From Ustulina deusta (taxonomy: Eukaryota; Ascomycota; Sordariomycetes; Xylariales; Xylariaceae), in assembly GCA_023159155.1 (NCBI GenBank), contig JAJNNX010000050.1, forward strand, positions 371,223 through 435,222: 64,000 nucleotides of DNA, in the 5' to 3' direction. Made by a program: the position numbers and the translations under genes. Numbering within the stretch: the stretch's first letter is position 1; each line of letters opens with the position of its first letter. Shown here one piece after another: positions 13,101 to 24,850 of the stretch. The notes below the pieces were generated by a model. The model was not told the DNA's origin. It did no database searches and saw nothing but the letters and a program-made list of their open reading frames with translations.

Positions 13101-14336
13101 ATTGAAGCCGCCCCTGATACAGCTTCTTCTTGGGGTGCGCCTCGAACTGAGGGTGGCTTACTCTGGGCAACATACAGGGCGACTGTTCGTCGCCAGGGGG
13201 TTTACTCTGGTGCATCCGGGCCACGGGATTTCAACCAAGAGCTTTTCGATCCGATCTTTCGCAGCCTAGTAACTGGCTGGGAGCGAGCTTTCAAATACCG
13301 TCTTCCGTTGGTATTGAATGCCTTCGCAAAGGAAGTGGTAGTCAAGCTGAAGAACTTCCATCAGACTGCAAAAGCTGGAGCAGAGCAGCACGGTACTAAT
13401 GTTACTGGTCTAGTTACCCTGTCCAGCCAAATTCTGACGCATACCCGAACTGTGGAAGCTCTATCAAGCGCCGTACGCGAAAAAATCACGGAATTACAAC
13501 GGGATGCGAGTCGGCGATTCACCACTGCCATCTGTGATGCGATGGCCAATGCCTATACCACCTGCATTAATCAGTATGGACCAGGCTCGTATGCACGTAT
13601 GAAAGAAGCGATGACCAATCATGTCGAAACCGCTCGCCATTCTATGTTTGGTGAAGCCACCGAAGCCGTGAAAGAGGAACTTGAGGCGATGTGCCGATCC
13701 GTGATGGAGGTAAGAATTTCCTCAGCTTGGCTTCTCCGGTTTGTGTGGGGGAGAAAAAGCTACAATATACTTGGAGGGTCCGGAAATTTCTGCTCTCATT
13801 TAATCCTACATGGTTGCCTCCGAATACTGCAAATTTTTTCCGCATAAGACAGTTTCTTACACCTTACTTCTGAGTAGGATATCGGCGAATCGATTGAAGC
13901 TATGTTCAATACTATTTGTAGGGAGTACATGCGTACTTTAGGTAAGTAAATCGATCCCTTTCCACTCTCTCCCCCTTCTCCAAAATTTAGTATTAATGTA
14001 CACTCAGTGGGTAAGGGAGCGGGCCAGCCAAGAAAAATGACTCGCAAGGAACGAGACATGCGGTGCCGTGTCAATGAAATTTTGCGCTGCAGTAACAAGA
14101 TGTTCGCTCCTGTACTAGGCGAACTGGCTGATGAAGCGTCTCACGAAATGGCAACAGTTTATACGAAAGCGCCAGGCGCCAATGGTACCAAGTCAGAGGA
14201 TAATATCGATATGGATGAGCTGATGCAAATTGACATCCGAGAGCAAGACTTGGCCGGTGAGGCAGAGGACCCATTTTCATCCGACGAGGTGTTTCCAGAC
14301 GTCATGGATATAATCAAGAAGGAACGACAACCATAG
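10148..14336 (+). CDS. Large GTPase, nuclear SLIP-GC-like (dynamin-related P-loop family)
   Basis: Seven exons: 10148-10599, 10727-11270, 11444-12258, 12397-12793, 13005-13709, 13878-13941 and 14008-14336 (3306 nt, 1101 residues). All introns are GT-AG. The G1 P-loop GNTGAGKS is at 133-140, G3 DLPG at 331-334 (split between exons 2 and 3) and G4 SKTD at 397-400. Coiled-coil segments follow at about 424-470 and 529-580. The sequences after the P-loop (EERLLPTNCLRACTA) and around NYMKSCTGLWIVAPI are, from memory, typical of fungal homologues of mammalian nuclear GTPase SLIP-GC. The fungal role is unknown. Psi-K-x-E motifs stand at both ends (K10, K27, K1096). A six-residue ANSKDL unit is duplicated in exon 2. 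An in-frame upstream ATG at 10085 would add 21 residues; 10148 is chosen because the lysine/Glu-Pro-rich N-terminus starts there. Confidence 0.88.
11001..11036 (+). repeat. Exact 18-bp tandem duplication inside the GTPase
   Basis: Two identical 18-bp units (11001-11018 and 11019-11036) encode ANSKDL twice in frame, followed by a partial third unit GCTAAC. It looks like a recent slippage event between G1 and G3, in a stretch that is probably a surface loop. Confidence 0.9.
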
Positions 14337-15009
14337 AGTAAGATCCCCTTTTACGAGTATCGGATCTGTAGAGCTAGGTACGCACTCAAATTGTGGACTA
14401 GTAGTTTCATGTCACCTTGCTTAGCGTTAGGATGAGAACAATGGCTAGCTAGATCTTTCAATTTGAGCCGGCCTCAAAAGCTATGAGAGGGATTCGGTCG
14501 CAGAGGGAAATGCAAAAGATCTTGCAAGTGCAGATGGATAGGATGTGTGGAATACGAAAAGAAAGGAAGCTCGCTCGGCTTCTGCTGAACCGAATATAGT
14601 AATATCTCTGACCCGTCGAATACCCTGGCTGGAATCCTTTGATTCCTAAGGTACATGTAAAATTGGCGAAAGGCACCCTAAACACTATCCGATTGACCTC
14701 TCACCTCCCTATACACTACTTCTTTTTTCCAAGATCATGATATAAATTTAGTGAATGAGGGTTACGGCCAAAATCCAGACAGCCTTTTGCCCATTATCCC
14801 TTCGCCCAACGAACGCCTAGATCATTATTGTACCCTCACCCAGAAACATAGACGTCATGTCTAAAGGTCTCACATAAACATAGCCAACCCTCCCCCTCCC
14901 CCAAACAGTGACAATCTAGCAGAGAGTGAAGGAAATCAATCCCTCGTAACCCCCCAAAACGCCAGGTCCAAGCATCCATCTACCTACTCGAGGCCGATTA
15001 TGGGCGGGG
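14337..15009. other. Convergent 3' intergenic region
   Basis: The region lies between the GTPase stop and the b561 stop, so it should hold both 3' UTRs. No gene is supported. Confidence 0.6.
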
Positions 15010-16404
15010 TTAGACCTGTCCCCTGTTCATCTCATCCTGCGACGCCGACAGAATCGACACCGTATCAGACCTATCCATGACTTCCTTCATATTCGGCATC
15101 CCTCTCCCGGCGGGCTGATGCTGTGCGTAGGCCATATGCACCTCGTAATGCGGGCCTTCTGTATACGGCGGGCTCGGGATATCCATGGCTGCATCATGGG
15201 GAGGATGGTATTCTCGGGGGGGATCAGCCCCGTCCTCCGAAGGCGGCCGCGTGGACCCAGGGCCGCCGCCACGCACAGCTGGCATATAGCCCCTGTCTTC
15301 CTGGACGACCTTCTCGTGCCTCCTTTCCCGCCTCGGAGGCCTGGAGCGCATGTACTCGCCCCGCAAAGCAGTCAGGACCCAAATGACCCACATGATGGCC
15401 GAGATGACGGCATACGCGATGACGGGGGCGCCGGTGGTGCCGGCGAGCGCGAAGCCGAGACCCCCGTTGATGATGCCGAGGGTGATGCCGAGACGGCCGA
15501 TCCAGAGGTGGACGTGGGAGACCCAGGTGCGCCGCTTGAGCTTCTTGAACCGGCTGTGGTGCGCGAAGCCGAAGATGGGCTGGAAGAACAGCGCCACGAT
15601 GAGCACGATGCCGATGATCGGGTGCGCGTTCTTGCCCGCTATGTCCAGCAGCCCCGCGCCCGAAGTCGGGATGCGGATGACGCTCACGAGATACAGCCCC
15701 AGCCCCGCGCCGGCGATGTACGTCGCGTATGCCAACACCTGGATGATCCCGTGCGCGAACAGCGCGGTCCTGCCTCGGACGACGCGCATGACGATGGCGC
15801 CGAGGGGGAACAGGAAGCCGAAGGCGGTCGCGGCGAGGGCCCCGTGGATGACGGGGTAGGTGATGATGTCCGATATGTCGAAGTAGTTGCTGGCGAATCC
15901 TAGTCCTGGCCCGAAGCCCGGCGAGAAGCCCCCGTCACCGCCCGTGGTGCCGCTGCCGCCGCCGCCGAAGACGCCCCCGCCACTGTTGGCGCCGTTTCCA
16001 TTGCCGTTGTTGTTGCTGCTGCTGCCGCCGCCACTGCCAGTGCTAGTGCCGCCTCCGCTGCCATCTCCATTGCCGGCGTCGTTGTTGCCGCTATTTCCGC
16101 TGTCAGCGCTATTGTTACTACTGCCATTCTCGTTGCTAGTAGGATTGGGGTTGTACGGGTTATTGTTCCCATATCCACCCGGCCAGTTGTTCACGGGGAA
16201 CCCTTGAGCGTGGACGCATGTTGCTGCTAGGTAGTGGGTACCCAGAAGTCAGCCTCTTGATATTTCCATCTCCGCTCATGTGAGTGGAAGGGAAGGGAAG
16301 GGAAGGGGAGGGGGATTCAAGAGCAGTGGTCTTGGAGTCGGAATCGTACCTAAGGCGACAAGGCCAAAGAGCACCACCGTTCTTCGCATCAACGGCGTTT
16401 TCAT
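15010..16404 (-). CDS. Cytochrome b561-type membrane protein with low-complexity ectodomain
   Basis: Two exons: 16350-16404 encodes the start of the signal peptide (MKTPLMRRTVVLFGLVAL) and 15010-16226 the rest (1272 nt, 423 residues). After the signal comes a region of about 100 residues made mostly of Gly, Asn and Ser. The membrane part (about 138-305) has five or six helices and histidines at 146, 177, 220 and 256/258, in the pattern expected for bis-heme b561 ligands. A charged, Pro- and Arg-rich tail follows. By family it would pass electrons across a membrane, but the extracellular DOMON/CDH-type heme or sugar-binding domain often fused to fungal b561 proteins is absent and low-complexity sequence stands in its place. 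The acceptor reads TAGCAG, so two products differing by one Ala are possible. GC content of the coding sequence is high. Confidence 0.85.
16227..16349 (-). other. Intron 1 of the b561 gene, with tandem acceptor and CCCTT repeats
   Basis: The donor is GTACGA. The acceptor region TAGCAG offers two in-frame 3' splice sites three bases apart. On the plus strand the intron carries (GGGAA)n followed by longer G-runs at about 16288-16314, so the transcript has a C-rich tract. This tract is compatible with a G-quadruplex in the plus strand. Confidence 0.7.
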
Positions 16405-19192
16405 GATCCCACTCGACTTATATACGAGGGAACTAGAGCCGACAGCGACCCGACCTTCGATTCCGGATATATATATATGAATGACCCTTCTCGACCTGGA
16501 AAACCGCTCGGCTCTCTCTCGACGTCGCCCCTCGATCACACAAGTGTGAAGGGGTGGGATTTTGTATACGAAAAAAAAAAAAATTCTGCGGGAAGGAAAT
16601 AACAATTATGATCGTTTTTTCACACCACCCCCCTCTGAAGCTGGAATTCGTTTCAAGACAACCTCGAGATCGAAAGCCTAAGAGAAACTCTTGATAGTAC
16701 GAGACTCACTAGTTCGTTCCGAGGGAGAGGAAACGAGAAACACCTCTCCGCTTTGGCGCATCGAAACATTCGAAAGGGTATCCATCCCTCTCGATCCGAA
16801 CCCAGCGCGGCGCAGATGCGATGACGCAACCCCATTTATTCCGTCGCGCGGCGCCTTCGATGGCTTGCCCCGGACTAGCGGTTGGGGATGTTGCGTATGC
16901 TGTTTTTGGGGGGGCCGCATGTGTGGTCTCAAAGGCGCACCGCACATGCAGGAGGTACTTCTCGGGACCGAGATACGAGCGGGAAGTAAGCAGAGTGAGG
17001 GCTTTACGTCGGAATAAGACGCCGGTTTCAAAAAAAGAAAAAGCCGCATCGATTGGGGCATTTTTGTGGTTGGCAATGGCATGCATGACATCTGTTGTAA
17101 TGCTGTAGAACCTGTGGCGGCATATCAGAGTTGAGCTGATGCGGATTGGGGGGGTGCACGTCGGCACCGAAACACGACAGCGACTCCGATTCGTTCCCTG
17201 ATCACGCAGAGCGATCGTGACGACATCGGTACTTTCTTTTATTAGCCAGATTCTACAGATGCCTGCTGTTGTGAGGGCGGTGTTTTTTTTTTTCACGCCC
17301 GGAGATCATATGATTTCTATATAAGTCTGGCTCGCAGAACTCCGTTGCAATCTTACGATGGACGATGGACGGTAGAAATCCCACCAACACAGCCTGAAAC
17401 GCCCGCATCCGCTTACACGTTTATACTCGCTGACTCCCCGTTTCCCCTGCTTCTTTGTCTCCTTCGCTTCTCGGGATAAACCAGAGTATATTTTCCTAGG
17501 GCCAAGCGAACAAGGAAATCCCATCAACTCACCATCTATCTAGGCTATGCAGGCGACCCATCAACGAAACCCCGGACCTCACCTCCTTCTTCGTATTTCC
17601 TCTGACTATCTACTTTGCCAGCCAAGACCGAACCTTTACGTTGCGTCCCACGGTTCCCCGTATCCGCCATCTCAGATTCTATTTAGTAGGTTAAATAAAG
17701 TGAGTGAGTGGGTGGATGGATGACTGACTCTATGAAGACGCCCCAAGCCAGACAAAGCCGCCCCCTGCCGACGTATGCGAGGCTACTCAGTACGAAGTCT
17801 GTGCCATCTCCATCCCTGCCTCTTAGAAATGAAAAGATGATGTTTTGGTTTTCAAGTCCTATGTTTATTTCTTTACACCCAACTTCTTTCGGCCAGTGCA
17901 AGTCGGAAATATTCTTGCATCTCTTAACCTTCGATAGTCATCGACACGCAGACGCGCACACGGGCATAATTATTACACAATCAAATCACGCCTCCAATTA
18001 CTATTCCACAGAAGGCTCTGGCCTGAAATATTGACTCCCAGCAGTATGTGCGTAGGTGAATATTCCGGCCTCTAACATATCCCCCTGTTGTACACTTACT
18101 TAGCTACACAGAATTTTGTCCGTGAGCGAGTTCTTACTCTCCTTAACGCCCGTAATGCTTTCGGTTTAAAAGATAATGCTATATGAGCAACCCCATCGCA
18201 GGTAGCCATTTATTCTGCCTGCGAAGGTTTGTTAGACATGCTTAGCTGTGTGTCTCAACTCGTCGACCGCTTCGTGAATCTGCAACTTGTGTGAGTGAAT
18301 GCTGCAATCCTGTCAGATCGAATCATATCGTTTAGATGCTTTGGACTCCGACGCTAGAATTAGAAGTACCCTCAAGATGACGAGTCATTATTAAATCACG
18401 CACGCAAAAGCATTATTTATCAACGCAAGATGTATTTTAAGAAAAAATTGACTGATCGCAAGGCGCATGTGTGCAAACATAAAGTTCAACTTGTGACTCC
18501 ACTAAGGCCTGTCCGAGGATAACCATCTATTCCATGATCCATCACCTCGAAATTCGAGCTGAGCTGCACGAAAACCTCCAACCATGTACTTGAGTATGCC
18601 GAAAAGGGTATATTGCGAGGATCCACGAGCCGAGGCGAAGACAGTGAGGGAAACGGGCACGGAGCAGTAATAACACGCTATTACAAGGCCATCGCGAGGG
18701 AATTATGGCGACACCCATCGAGCTCCGTGTCACTAAAGAGAAAAATGCTGCCATATGGCCCCTAGAGAGACGAGATATCGATCAAGTCCGAGCAGGTCGA
18801 AAGAAGAAATGAAGAAATCATAATAGGAAATCGTTGGCGTCTTTAAGTGCGATTCACCATTCCACCCAGAGCGCCAACTTTTTTGGTGCAACATGACGTA
18901 TAAAGGCAACGCAACCAGATAGCACCAAGCGCCCGCAATTCAGTGCTCGACTCAGTCGCAATGTCTTGAAAGTCTCATGACCATAAGAGCAAATTCATAG
19001 ACGGCATCAAGACGTTCCATCAGACCATTCGAAAATCAATGCAGCAAAACCGGAGATATCGATGCATGGGTCAATTGACCAGGCCGTAACGCCAGAAACG
19101 CAGGACGCCGGGATGCAAAATGTGCAAAGGATGATCACTATGATAACATGGTTTAGCTCAATGCACTGAAAAGCCGTCATCGCTTGAGGAGC
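16405..19192. other. Intergenic region upstream of b561 and downstream of the RRM gene
   Basis: No gene is supported across 2.8 kb. An (AT)n TATA-like stretch at 16466-16478 lies about 65-75 nt upstream of the b561 start. A second TATATAA at 16418-16424 is probably too close to the start codon to serve it. Open frames at 16.7-17.3 kb overlap on both strands and resemble no known family. The right end should hold the 3' UTR of the RRM gene. Confidence 0.55.
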
Positions 19193-20689
19193 TCAATTTA
19201 CCTGAGGTCCAAGTCCACCAGGAGGACCCTGATGACCGCTACCACCGAAAGCAGCACCGCCAAACGAGCCAGGACCTGGAGGGCCGGAAGGGCCGGGGGG
19301 CCCAGGCGGACCCGGAGGAAAGTAGTGGGGAGGGGGAGGGGCAGGGCGGTAGGGGGTGCCGACGCCGGAGTTATTTTGCGATCGACCCCAAGATAGGCGA
19401 ACGCGCGAGTTTCCAATGGGATAGCCTTGCATTTGATTGATAGCCATCTCCGCCGCGTGCCGATGGACAAACTGGACGAACCCGCATCCCTTTCCCGGAG
19501 GAATCTTGACGTAGGTGATTTCTCCAAATCCTTGGAAGAACGAACGTAGCTCGTCCTCGGTGACGTAGCCAGATAAACCACCAACGAAGACGGTGGTGTT
19601 ATTTGGGTCAGTGAACTGGTTCATCGTCATTGGATTGAACGTTCCAGCAGGTTGGTAGCCATAGCCCTGTTGTGGCTGGGCCATCCAGGGGGCGGCACCA
19701 CCCATCGCGCCGTGATGTGGGGCCTGAGGAGGAGGCGGCATCTGTTGTTGTGTACCACTGAACTGGTTAAAGTGGTTCGCTTGGTGACCCCTAATTCCAT
19801 TGAAATCAGTCAACTAAACTTCTGAGGAGGATGGGATACACACCGATTCTTAGGGGTGGCTGGTGATACACGCATAGGTCTGTTGCCACAATAGACGCCT
19901 TGCATCTCCGATAGCGCACGCTGCTGGTCGTCTTCGTTCGAGAATCGGACAAATCCATAGCCGCGGGACTGCCCTGTTTGCTGGTCTGTCATGATCTTCG
20001 CCGACTTGCAGGATGGGAATCGGGCCTGGAAGAGGGCAACGAGAACGAATTCATTAACCTCATGTCCTAGGTCACCGACAAAAATGGAATACTCCGGGCT
20101 ACGATCATCGCGGCGATCAACCAATCCTCCACCGGAAGCCCAATTGAGGCGGAACACTCGGTCGGTATTGGGAATGGGAGTTCCATTTAGCTGGAGGGCC
20201 TTTTGAGCCCCTTCAGGAGAGGCAAACTCGACGAAGCAATAACCGGCGTTGCTGTATTTTGTTAGTATGTAAACGCCGTTTTCGAATAAAAGATAGAATG
20301 AAGAGACCGAGGCTTGAAAAGAAGATCAAATCGAGCTAGAGACGTACCCGGAATGTCGATCACGAATAATTTTGACCTGGACATTCTCATTCATAGAGGA
20401 GGAAAAAATGGTGCGGATGAAGTTTTCGTCCATCCAGCCTGAAAGTTCTCCCATCCTATGACTTGTTAGGATAATTGTCTAAGGCCGAAACGCTAAGCAC
20501 TTACCACAAAGTTTGGCGGGCTGAATCATTCTGGTACGCTGGAGCGATTTCACCACCCCCTTGTCCATTGGTGGGAGGAATAGGAAGGCCGGCAGGGTTG
20601 ACACCAGGTGCTCCTTGAGATCCAGTGTCCCCTTGAGATCCGGAACCATTCGAGGCTGGCGTGCCATTAAAAGGATGGAAGGCGTCCAT
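19193..20689 (-). CDS. csx1: Three-RRM RNA-binding protein, Csx1/Nam8/Ngr1 type
   Basis: Four exons: 20505-20689, 20348-20455, 19844-20251 and 19193-19790 (1299 nt, 432 residues); introns are GT-AG and three of the four junctions split codons cleanly. RRM1 (about 59-140) opens with TLWMGELSGWMDENFI, the hallmark of this family, and has RNP1 at 98-107. RRM2 (about 152-230) has YSIFVGDLG and SRGYGFVRF. RRM3 (about 299-372) has TVFVGGLSGYVTEDELR and KGCGFVQF. The N-terminus is Gln/Gly/Pro-rich, as is the RRM2-RRM3 linker, and the C-terminus is Pro/Gly-rich. Relatives bind AU-rich mRNAs in stress (S. pombe Csx1) or act in splicing and mRNA turnover (Nam8, Ngr1). The final CAG-GTAAAT before the stop resembles a donor, so one more 3' exon cannot be excluded. 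Confidence 0.9.
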
Positions 20690-23600
20690 AATGTCTATGT
20701 TTTCGGTTAGGGTGAAAGCACGTCAACTCTGGAGAATGTTGGGAAATAGCTAAGGTGTAGGAAGTCCAGAATAGCGCACGTCATTCTAGAAAAGCATTTG
20801 ATACGTAAAAACGAAGGGAGACATCAAGGTGTGGGTAACCTGATGGTGTGACTTGGAAGGGACGAGTCACGCTTACAAGAAATGACTGCGAAAAACGAAA
20901 ATTTCGGAGACAAAATCAAAGATATTGAAGCTGAGACTGGAAATCAGTAAAATTGCGACAGCAAAGGAAAGAGGGGCAAAGAGATAAGGGGTATAAGGCT
21001 AGGAACGTGCTGTGGACATGATGAATATAGTGAATGGTGACTTTGACGTGAGGTTTTGTGGAAAACCTGCAAGGCAGCAGGCTATCTATGCGTTTCTCGG
21101 CGCAAACCACACTCCATGGTGAGTATTGTTTAGAAAAAACATGTAGACTACTTACGTAGAAGAGGTATTTCTTATCGGGGAACGAAACGTAGAACGGATG
21201 GTCCTGCACGAGTTAGAGTGATACTCTCTGCCTTGCTAACAGAACGCGATATAGAACAATTCTGGTCAATGATGCCAAAGCATAGGTAGAAGAGAATCGA
21301 TAATGAGGTGATCAAATAGCCAAGTTGGCTGACAAATGGTCCACTAGAACGAGGGGTGGAAGGTGGTTGCCTATGGGATGGGTTGAATGATATTTGAAGA
21401 AGATGTTTGGGTGATCACCAAGTAGGTGGGATGCTAGTGATAGAGGAGATGGAACAGGAAAAAAGCTCAGTGGCGTAGGCAACTCGGATGAATTCGCGCG
21501 AGGTTGCTTGATGCTAGTATGTGCAATATCGGAATGGGAATGCTGTTTCTCCAAACTGGCCGATGTTTAACTTCTTGGGTGTATTTGATAATATCTGGAG
21601 CGAAATGGATGCCTTTGCAAAGCGAATGAGAGTGGGCATAACGTACTTAGGGTACACCTCGGGGCAAGAGAAAAAGCCTAGACGACGGAACTTCTTGGAG
21701 ATGTGTAACCTGTCGAGGTCGGGGCTAGTTGAGGATGAGCGAAGACTGAATAGCTTCCAGGGAGTGCCTGTAAGTAGTAAAACACCTTGTCAGCACAATA
21801 ACAATGAAAAGCAACAAGCAACATTTCTTTTCTGGTTGGAGCCAGATGTGGTGTATCAAAATGAGGGGTACAGGAAAGACCAGAGGCAAGGCTGCATAAT
21901 GAAGGCAAGTCAAAATCGACGACAACCGGTGCTCCAAGTTGGTAGGAAGGCTTGACTGCACACTTGAGAGAACAGTGGAGTCGGCTAAGACAGCCATGGG
22001 AGGGAGTAAGGCGTGTTGCTGCGGCATTACCACCGAACCACATAGTTGACGAGATGGAATGCTTGATTAAATGATCCAACGTCATTGTAAAATTGTACTT
22101 TCAACATGATAAATATGCGGAAGAGCACAAGATGGGAGCATATAAGAGACCTTGAAAGAAGATATTCATCTTAAAAGGTCAAGCGTTTGAACAAAGAAAC
22201 CAGCTGTAGTATTGAAAATCGACAATAAATGTCTTGGAACAGGGACAAAAATGTAAGTTGTTTTGGCATGAATATTCCATTCTCACAAGTGAGGGAAATG
22301 ATGTTTTATGATGGGGCGGTAGAAAATTTGGTTAAACTCACCTGGCAGAAACAGACCAATTGACTGATATCCAGATCTTGCAAATCAGAGAGACCAGCAA
22401 TCAACGCCGACGCCCAAAGTCCGAATGCAGAATCGAACGCAAACGATAGCAATTGGAGCCGAGTCTAAGGTCTAAGATTTTCCGTTTCGCCAACCGGACA
22501 CAAGGGGATACTTGATGAAGGAGATAAAACCGAGAGGTCAAGCCGTGACTAAATCTAAGCGTAGGTACTGAATAATGCGTAACCTAAAAAAAATTACGTG
22601 TAAGCATAGTTCTTGATGATTGAAGGCAGTGCTCGGCCGGTGTTCAAGATCCGCTGCAGTCCACCGTTATCAACGAGGCGGCTCAAAAAACCCCGATGGC
22701 CAAGGTCATCATCCGGTAGGGCCGAGGACAAGTGGAAAAAGCACCCTGTATAGCTGATGATATCGAGGGTGGGGATATGCTTGGAGTTGCAAATAACTTC
22801 GACAAGTGTTGTTGACATTCATTAGTTCGACTGGAAACTTGACAAAGCTCGCTTCGCAGATGCTATATGCAAAGTAATTGCGAGCCATGCCAGTTGTGAC
22901 AGCATATTTGAACTATAATCCCTGAGAAAGAGCACTAAGGGAGCATAAATGTTAACAACCGTTGGGTTAAATAATAATAGTAAAGAGCAACAAAAATGGG
23001 TAATTTGAGGACATGAAAGAAAATTAGATTTGGGTTACTACTCCATCTGGCAAGATGCTGATAGTGCAACTAACAGTAGCACTGCCAGACCGTAAGAGGA
23101 TCATTGCTAATTACTGGCGAGGCTAGTGGCGGAGAAGCCTTTTGGAAGAAATTAGAAGCATTCACTTACGAAAGAGTAGTGACGACGGTGTCCTTGGCTT
23201 GAACCCCAGGTCGACATTTTGATTTATCCTATGCCCTGGCCATGGGCGCGGATAGCTTATGACGTTCTTATCGGATTTTCTTGTTGTTGTGCATAACCAC
23301 TGCTGATTTTTTCACGCCCCTCACTGGTCTCGGGAGTTGGAAAGACGAGAATGTACGTGGCGGGGCGGCTAGGATGAATTTGATCAAGGGAGTGATTGAA
23401 CATTCTCTGCATCGCAGTGGGTTGTTGAGAGTTCAAAGAACAAAGGCGCCAGGTAGCTGGTCCTGTTGCCATCTGGAGATTCAGCTGTCGACATTTTTCG
23501 ATGTAACCCCAGACCAGCATTGTATTGACTACTTTTTCGGCATGGCGGGTCAGATCTCGTCTATTCAACAGCTGCTGGAATGCACACCAGAATGAATTGG

Positions 23601-24850
23601 GCTGAGACGATCCGAGAAAGACATATTTATTGCACAACAAGTCGACCTATGCTGTTAAGGAACTTGTTTTTCGAGGTATTGGACAATTGCCCAAGTTTCA
23701 TCACCTCGAGCAAGAAATCAAGCGCCGGGGTGCCAAAACTCGGCAGGTTCCCAGTTGCGATTCGAAGACAGCCCACTTCAATTGATCATCTAGTAATGCT
23801 GTTGTTTGCGCATCGAGCTTATTCAACAGGTAGTATGCCAGTTGAGAAGCCGGGCGGATGATAAATGGGTGGAATCGCGGCTAGATCGTAGGTGGGGCTG
23901 AGACGTACGGCGGGCGAGCTTTGTATACTTCGGTAGTGCGGTCGAGGTTCGCTGCGAGGTATGAAGACCTAGTGCGGGGCATCGAACAAAAGATGATGAA
24001 TCGCGGTATTCGCGCAAAGCGATGCAAGTACCGGAGTTGGCGATGCCGTGATGCGTTGTTGAGACTCTTGGGCCTCAAGAAGCCACCTTTGAACCGGGTG
24101 GCGAGTATGGAGCTAGCTTCGATGACGCAGTTTTGGGGAAACGGTCCGATGCCGATCATGCCCCCAAACGGATGCGCCATTGGACTCGCTGCCTCGACGC
24201 AAAGCTGAGTTGCTGAAATGAAGACAAGCGCAAAAGCAACATGGAGGCGGTCGCGCACAACCTCGAGGATTGCTTCGGAGCTTGAACACGGAAGAGCCTG
24301 CAGAGAAGAGGATGTGCAAGGACAAAAAAGAGGGCGACTTACTTTTGGGCACCAATCGGAACAGAGTGGAAAGCAGCAGGGACGTAGTAGTAGGGCCCGG
24401 CACAAACTCCAACGAGGATCGAGGTCACAACGCAATTGTTCTGCTGATAGAATAAAAGGACTCTCAGAGCTCGACTTGCCGGGACGATAATCTGCTAGGG
24501 ACTAGAATGTAATGACAAGAAAAGCTGGGTGGATCTTCTGCCTGGGCAATGATGCGACAATCGAAGGATGGAAAACCGAGTTGGCCGCGCACGCGCACAC
24601 AAAATACAACCAGACCTGGGTACGAAAGGGTGCTCTGGACACAGCGCGCGCAACTGACAGAACCGAGGGAAGTGGGTGGGTGGAGGGGAATGTCACTCGT
24701 GAGATGGGGCTGGAGGGACGGAGGCGAGAGGGAGAGAAGAGAAGAGAAAAAGGGACGAGGTGGGAATTGGGTTGAGTGAGTGTGTGTAAGAGGAGAATAA
24801 AACACGAGCAAGAAACGCAAAAAGCAGACGGACAACGATGGTGCTGGTTT
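20690..24850 (-). other. Long upstream region of the RRM gene with several sense-strand ORFs
   Basis: About 4 kb upstream of the RRM gene contains no recognisable gene, but on the same (minus) strand it holds open frames of 184 (23881-24435), 127 (23257-23640), 135 (21678-22085) and 74 (22594-22818) residues. The minus strand at about 24720-24760 is a CT-rich tract of the kind found just upstream of fungal transcription starts. A long 5' leader starting near 24.5-24.7 kb would explain both facts. No transcript evidence is available, so this remains an inference. Confidence 0.35.
22594..22818 (-). CDS. Possible 74-residue small protein or upstream ORF
   Basis: The frame starts at an ATG immediately preceded in frame by TAA and TGA, so the start is well defined. 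Third codon positions are markedly C/T-biased (ATC, CCC, ACC, CTC, TGC, GGC recur), as in the real genes of this window. The product has no domain I recognise. It lies about 1.9 kb upstream of the RRM gene on the same strand, so it may be an upstream ORF in a long leader or a separate small gene. Chance occurrence cannot be excluded. Confidence 0.3.
   Translation of the reverse strand: MSTTLVEVICNSKHIPTLDIISYTGCFFHLSSALPDDDLGHRGFLSRLVDNGGLQRILNTGRALPSIIKNYAYT

Noticed and set aside
15118..15903. A 261-codon plus-strand frame
   Set aside because: Antisense shadow of the GC-rich b561 exon; composition explains it.
16709..17296. A 195-codon minus-strand frame upstream of b561
   Set aside because: Overlaps frames on the other strand, begins with KKK from a homopolymer, and has no recognisable domain.
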